Positions 61,225 through 64,000 of a stretch of 64,000 bases of DNA are shown piece by piece (the first letter of the stretch is position 1; each line of letters opens with the position of its first letter). The translations under genes were made by a program, and so were the position numbers. Source of the DNA: Hormiphora californensis (lineage: Eukaryota; Ctenophora; Tentaculata; Cydippida; Pleurobrachiidae); assembly GCA_020137815.1 (NCBI GenBank), contig CM035356.1, forward strand, positions 6,413,082-6,477,081, read 5' to 3'. Under the pieces are notes generated by a model that saw nothing but the letters and a program-made list of their open reading frames with translations, did not search any database and was not told the origin of the DNA.

Positions 61225-63057
61225 TCCTCTCTTTCTCCCTCCCCTAGCTCCTTTCTCTCCTTCTCGATCATTCTCCAAGAATTGCACCACCACCTATAAA
61301 ATTCTGTCAGCTAGTAGTAAAAATGAATTGAGTTATGTTACAAGATTGCACTTTGCAGTACGGCTTACGTAGCTGTAGGCATCGCCCCACACTTTACTCA
61401 ATACTATCCACGCAATCAGCATGATGGAGAGAGAGAGAGAGGGGGGGGGGGGGCGATCACAACTCCATTTGCATCTGCTACTGTCTTTGACATTGTTGTT
61501 GGTTGCTCTTGATCATATATTCTCTTTTTATTTGTCTCACATTATACTGCCCAACCATTCGAAACCCTCAGATTTCATCGCACTGATCAAAATATACGCT
61601 ATCCTTGAAATTTCGTACCCATGATAACTCATACAATGAACCAGTCTCTTATTTTCCACTGCTAATCCATAATCCCCCCTCCCAGTCGTGATATTGTATT
61701 TTCCACTGCTAACCCACAATCCCCATCCCAGTCTTAATGATTTAGGGTAAACCGGGGCAATTCGAACAACCGGGGCAATTCGAACATAGTACTGCCCGTC
61801 TCTCGCCTAGTTAAGCTATCATAATGACGTCATCCTATCTCCAGAAGAAAACTGCTCGTTCGAGCCTGCCCGTTACCACTAAATAGGCTCTAGTTCCGGT
61901 TTAAGTTGGTCAATTTCCGATTTGAAAAAACCAGCTGAAAGCTAATAATATCAGCTTTCAGATGGTATAAAAATTATTTAAATATTCGCATGTTTTCATT
62001 CCAAATTCTGGTAAATTAAGATTACCGGGGCAATTCGAACAACCGGGGCAATTCGAACATGGGCAATTTGGTTAACACACCGGGGCAATTTGGTTAACTC
62101 CCGGGCCAATGATGTGCAGTTATTTGTACCACGTGATCATGCGTGATACCGGGGCAATTCGAACAAGAACGACCAGCGTGTAGATTGCGTGTAGATTACA
62201 TTGTTCGAATTGCCCCCACCTCTAACAACACCAGGCGGGAATCTTCTTCTGGTGTTGTGAGGACGTTCACGTGACTCCCACGTGACGAAATAAAGCACTC
62301 CTATTGGTATTGTCCGAATTGCCCCGGTACCATTTTTTCCGACCAAAATTTTTAAATTAGTTATTTAGTTAAGTAAATGATGGTCCCTAGAGTTGAAATT
62401 TATCTTATTTGAAAGATAAAATAATGAACTTTAATCCTATATAATTTTTTTCATTGTATCTTTTTTTAAATGGGAGTGAGAACCGATTAAGTAAAAAGTT
62501 AACCATTTTGCCCCGGTTTACCCTATTTCCCACTGCTAACCCATAATCTCCCTTCCAGTCTTGATGATTTGTTTCCCACTGTAACCCATAACCCCCTCTC
62601 CCAGTCTTGATGATTTGGAGTTACCTAGTAAACTGAAAGAAGAAGAGGAGTCCACCTACAGGGTAAAGAGAGACTTCCTCGTACAGAAGAGATCCGAACT
62701 TGGTTAGTCTTTAATTAGTCTTTAATTAGTTACTAATTAGTCTTTAATTAGTCTTTAATTATTTAGTCATTAATTAGTCATTAATTAGTCATGTTTAAGG
62801 TTATTCACACACCTGTGTTTAGTATGTATGTCAGTAGGCTGCGCTAAACAGCCTGAACAGCGTAATCTTTGCGTAACTCGATCACACGTTTAGGAAAAAA
62901 CGAATGTTACAAGAGAGTAGAGCAGCTGGAGGTCGTCAAGAAGTCCTCTGACACGGCCCGGCAAGTTCGAGCACTAAAAGTTGCACGGTGTTCCAATGCT
63001 GATGGCTCCGACTCTGCGTGCGGCCGGCTCAAGTATGTATATTTAGCCTCATGGTGA
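60159..63057 (+). CDS. Small secreted precursor with dibasic processing sites (3' end uncertain)
   Basis: Exons 60159-60220, 62605-62702 and 62894 onward join in phase. Exon 1 gives MFLNRLLPLLLLLSAAFAD, a textbook signal peptide. Exon 2 gives SLDDLELPSKLKEEEEST, then YRVKR, DFLVQKR and SEL, with two KR dibasic sites bracketing the short peptide DFLVQ. Exon 3 gives GKNECYKRVEQLEVVKKSSD, then TARQVRALKVARCSNADG and DSACGRL. It either reaches the stop at 63055-63057 or is spliced again at 63032 (AA|GTATGT). An acidic pro-segment cut at KR before a cysteine-bearing part is the layout of peptide-hormone or antimicrobial-type precursors (inference). I do not recognise the family. Confidence 0.62.
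60525..60625. repeat. 18-bp tandem repeat CATTCAACCTTCAGCCAT
   Basis: Five copies within the first intron of the precursor gene. Seen directly. Confidence 0.88.
61107..61230. repeat. CT microsatellite
   Basis: A CT tract with CACT and TTT interruptions, in the first intron of the precursor gene. Confidence 0.96.
61650..62616. repeat. Tandem copies of an acceptor-containing unit, split by a MITE
   Basis: The unit TTCCCACTGCTAACCCATAA, then C-rich text and CCCAGTCTTGATGATTT, occurs at about 61657-61692, 61697-61744, 62523-62572 and 62573-62616. The last copy provides the real exon 2 acceptor and first codons. The 778-bp MITE sits inside the second copy. Confidence 0.85.
61745..62522. mobile_element. 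778-bp MITE with GGGTAAACCGGGGCAA ends and TA duplication
   Basis: Perfect 16-bp terminal inverted repeats GGGTAAACCGGGGCAA and TTGCCCCGGTTTACCC are flanked by TA on both sides. The motif CCGGGGCAATTCGAAC recurs in direct and inverted orientation inside (61753, 61769, 62024, 62042, 62151 and inverted near 62201 and 62312). No transposase frame. TA duplication suggests Tc1/mariner mobilisation. Confidence 0.88.
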
Positions 63058-63132
63058 CCCGTGCCTGGGGTGGCACGGCGCCGAGGGTGCAGCGACAGGG
63101 GCGCCGTTTTCACGAACAAACAGACAATTTAA

Positions 63133-64000
63133 TGGTACTAGAAAGCCCATTGAAGTCCCTCAACCCCCCCCCCCCCACCCCCATGTCTCTCTCCCCCTCT
63201 CATTCTTCGTCTCTCCATGTCGGGGTAAAGAGGTTGGTAGTGGTAGAGCGCTGGTGATAATCATCAAGGGAAATTCCGCTGAATAACATGTAGAATCAGG
63301 TGATAAAGATCCGTAGAATTGTAGCTGTGTAGAGAATCAGCGGGGTACGTAGGTAGAAAGGCTTTGGCAATCATGGCGGCTCCAGCAGTAGATCCCAAAA
63401 CACCACAGGAACAACACAGGAACACGCAACAAACAAACAATAACATGCATGTGCAGTATCCCCCCTCCAATACCCCTCCCAGAGCACCTCCTTGGCAACC
63501 CCTCTCTATTTGCACGTGTGGATAGGTCATCATACTCCTCATCACTACGACGTTCATTTGCAAATTATAATAAGGACTAGAAAGCCCATTGTTAAGTCCT
63601 ACAACACCCCCCCCCCCCCCCGTCTCTATCCCCCTCTTACTCTTTGTCTGTCCATGTCGGGGTAAAGAATACGGAGGTTGGTATAGTGGTAGAATGCTGG
63701 TGATTTAAAACATCAAGGGAAATCCCGCTGAATAACATGTAGAATCAGGTGATAAAGATCCGTAGAATTGTAGCTGTGTAGAGAATCAACGGGCTACGTA
63801 GGTAGAAAAGCTTTGGCAATCATGGCATGAGGGCCCCAGTAGTAGATCCGAAACACCACAGGAACAACACAGCCCACAGGAACACGCAACAAACAACCAA
63901 TAACATGCACGTGCAGTATCCCATCTCCAATACCCCTCCCAAGCCACCTCCCAGGGCAACCCCCCACCATTTGCACGTGGGATACTACATCACTACCACG
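63133..64000. repeat. Tandem duplication, about 440-bp unit
   Basis: Copy 1 starts near 63133 and copy 2 near 63573 (CTAGAAAGCCCATTG at 63137 and 63577). Each has a poly-C run, then TCCATGTCGGGGTAAAG, GAATAACATGTAGAATCAGG, CGTAGAATTGTAGCTGTGTA and TTTGCACGTG. Frames are not conserved between copies, so a shared protein is not supported. The second copy reaches the window end and may continue. Confidence 0.88.

Noticed and set aside
63264-63976. Cysteine-rich minus-strand frames in the terminal duplication
   Set aside because: The two tandem copies do not keep the same reading frame, so a conserved peptide is unlikely.

Overview
This window is animal (metazoan) nuclear DNA. Genes are split by many short introns with standard GT-AG junctions, and the proteins are of animal type: a von Willebrand/gel-forming-mucin-like protein, an Ig/FN3 receptor-like protein and a SLC35G-type transporter. 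Microsatellites, minisatellites and small inverted-repeat DNA elements fill the gaps. An early-branching or marine invertebrate fits best. A sponge is my guess, held with low confidence. There are no bacterial operons, CRISPR arrays, rRNA genes or tRNA genes that I could recognise. All exon limits were read by eye from splice signals and reading-frame phase.

Layout from left to right. (1) 1-2917 is intergenic and repeat-bearing. (2) 2918-10338, minus strand: a five-exon gene for a single-pass membrane protein (signal peptide, Ig, FN3, FN3, transmembrane helix, cytoplasmic tail). One intron holds a LINE fragment. Another holds a separate plus-strand transmembrane-protein gene at 8903-9469. (3) 11297-15490, minus strand: an eight-exon EamA/SLC35G-like transporter gene of 382 residues, with a 770-bp foldback element in one intron and a small MITE abutting its first splice donor. 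(4) 15491-17773 is intergenic, with a pogo-like MITE, a 71-bp satellite and microsatellites. (5) 17774-57039, minus strand: one very large gene with about 37 recognisable exons. (6) 57040-60158 is intergenic. (7) From 60159, plus strand: a small secreted-precursor gene with dibasic KR sites. The window ends in a tandem duplication.

The main discovery is the large gene. Its product reads, in order: signal peptide, EMI-like domain, EGF-like domain, basic linker with a furin-type RTRR site, short VWC-like segment, three VWD-C8-TIL assemblies, a huge Ser/Thr/Pro mucin domain made of a 27-bp (9-residue, SSTTTPSTT) repeat, two tandem domains resembling the bacterial/archaeal DNRLRE (CBM96-type) carbohydrate-binding fold, and a C-terminal cystine knot. 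This is the plan of a secreted, disulfide-polymerising gel-forming mucin, but the usual C-terminal D4/VWC block is replaced by a pair of DNRLRE-like modules. I know of no described mucin with that pair.

Sequence quality is uneven. Between about 24685 and 33720 the mucin repeat decays into G/T-only homopolymer text and then into indel-ridden repeat text. I read this as failed assembly consensus across the array rather than real sequence. If so, the true mucin domain is one exon running from 38822 to 20685.
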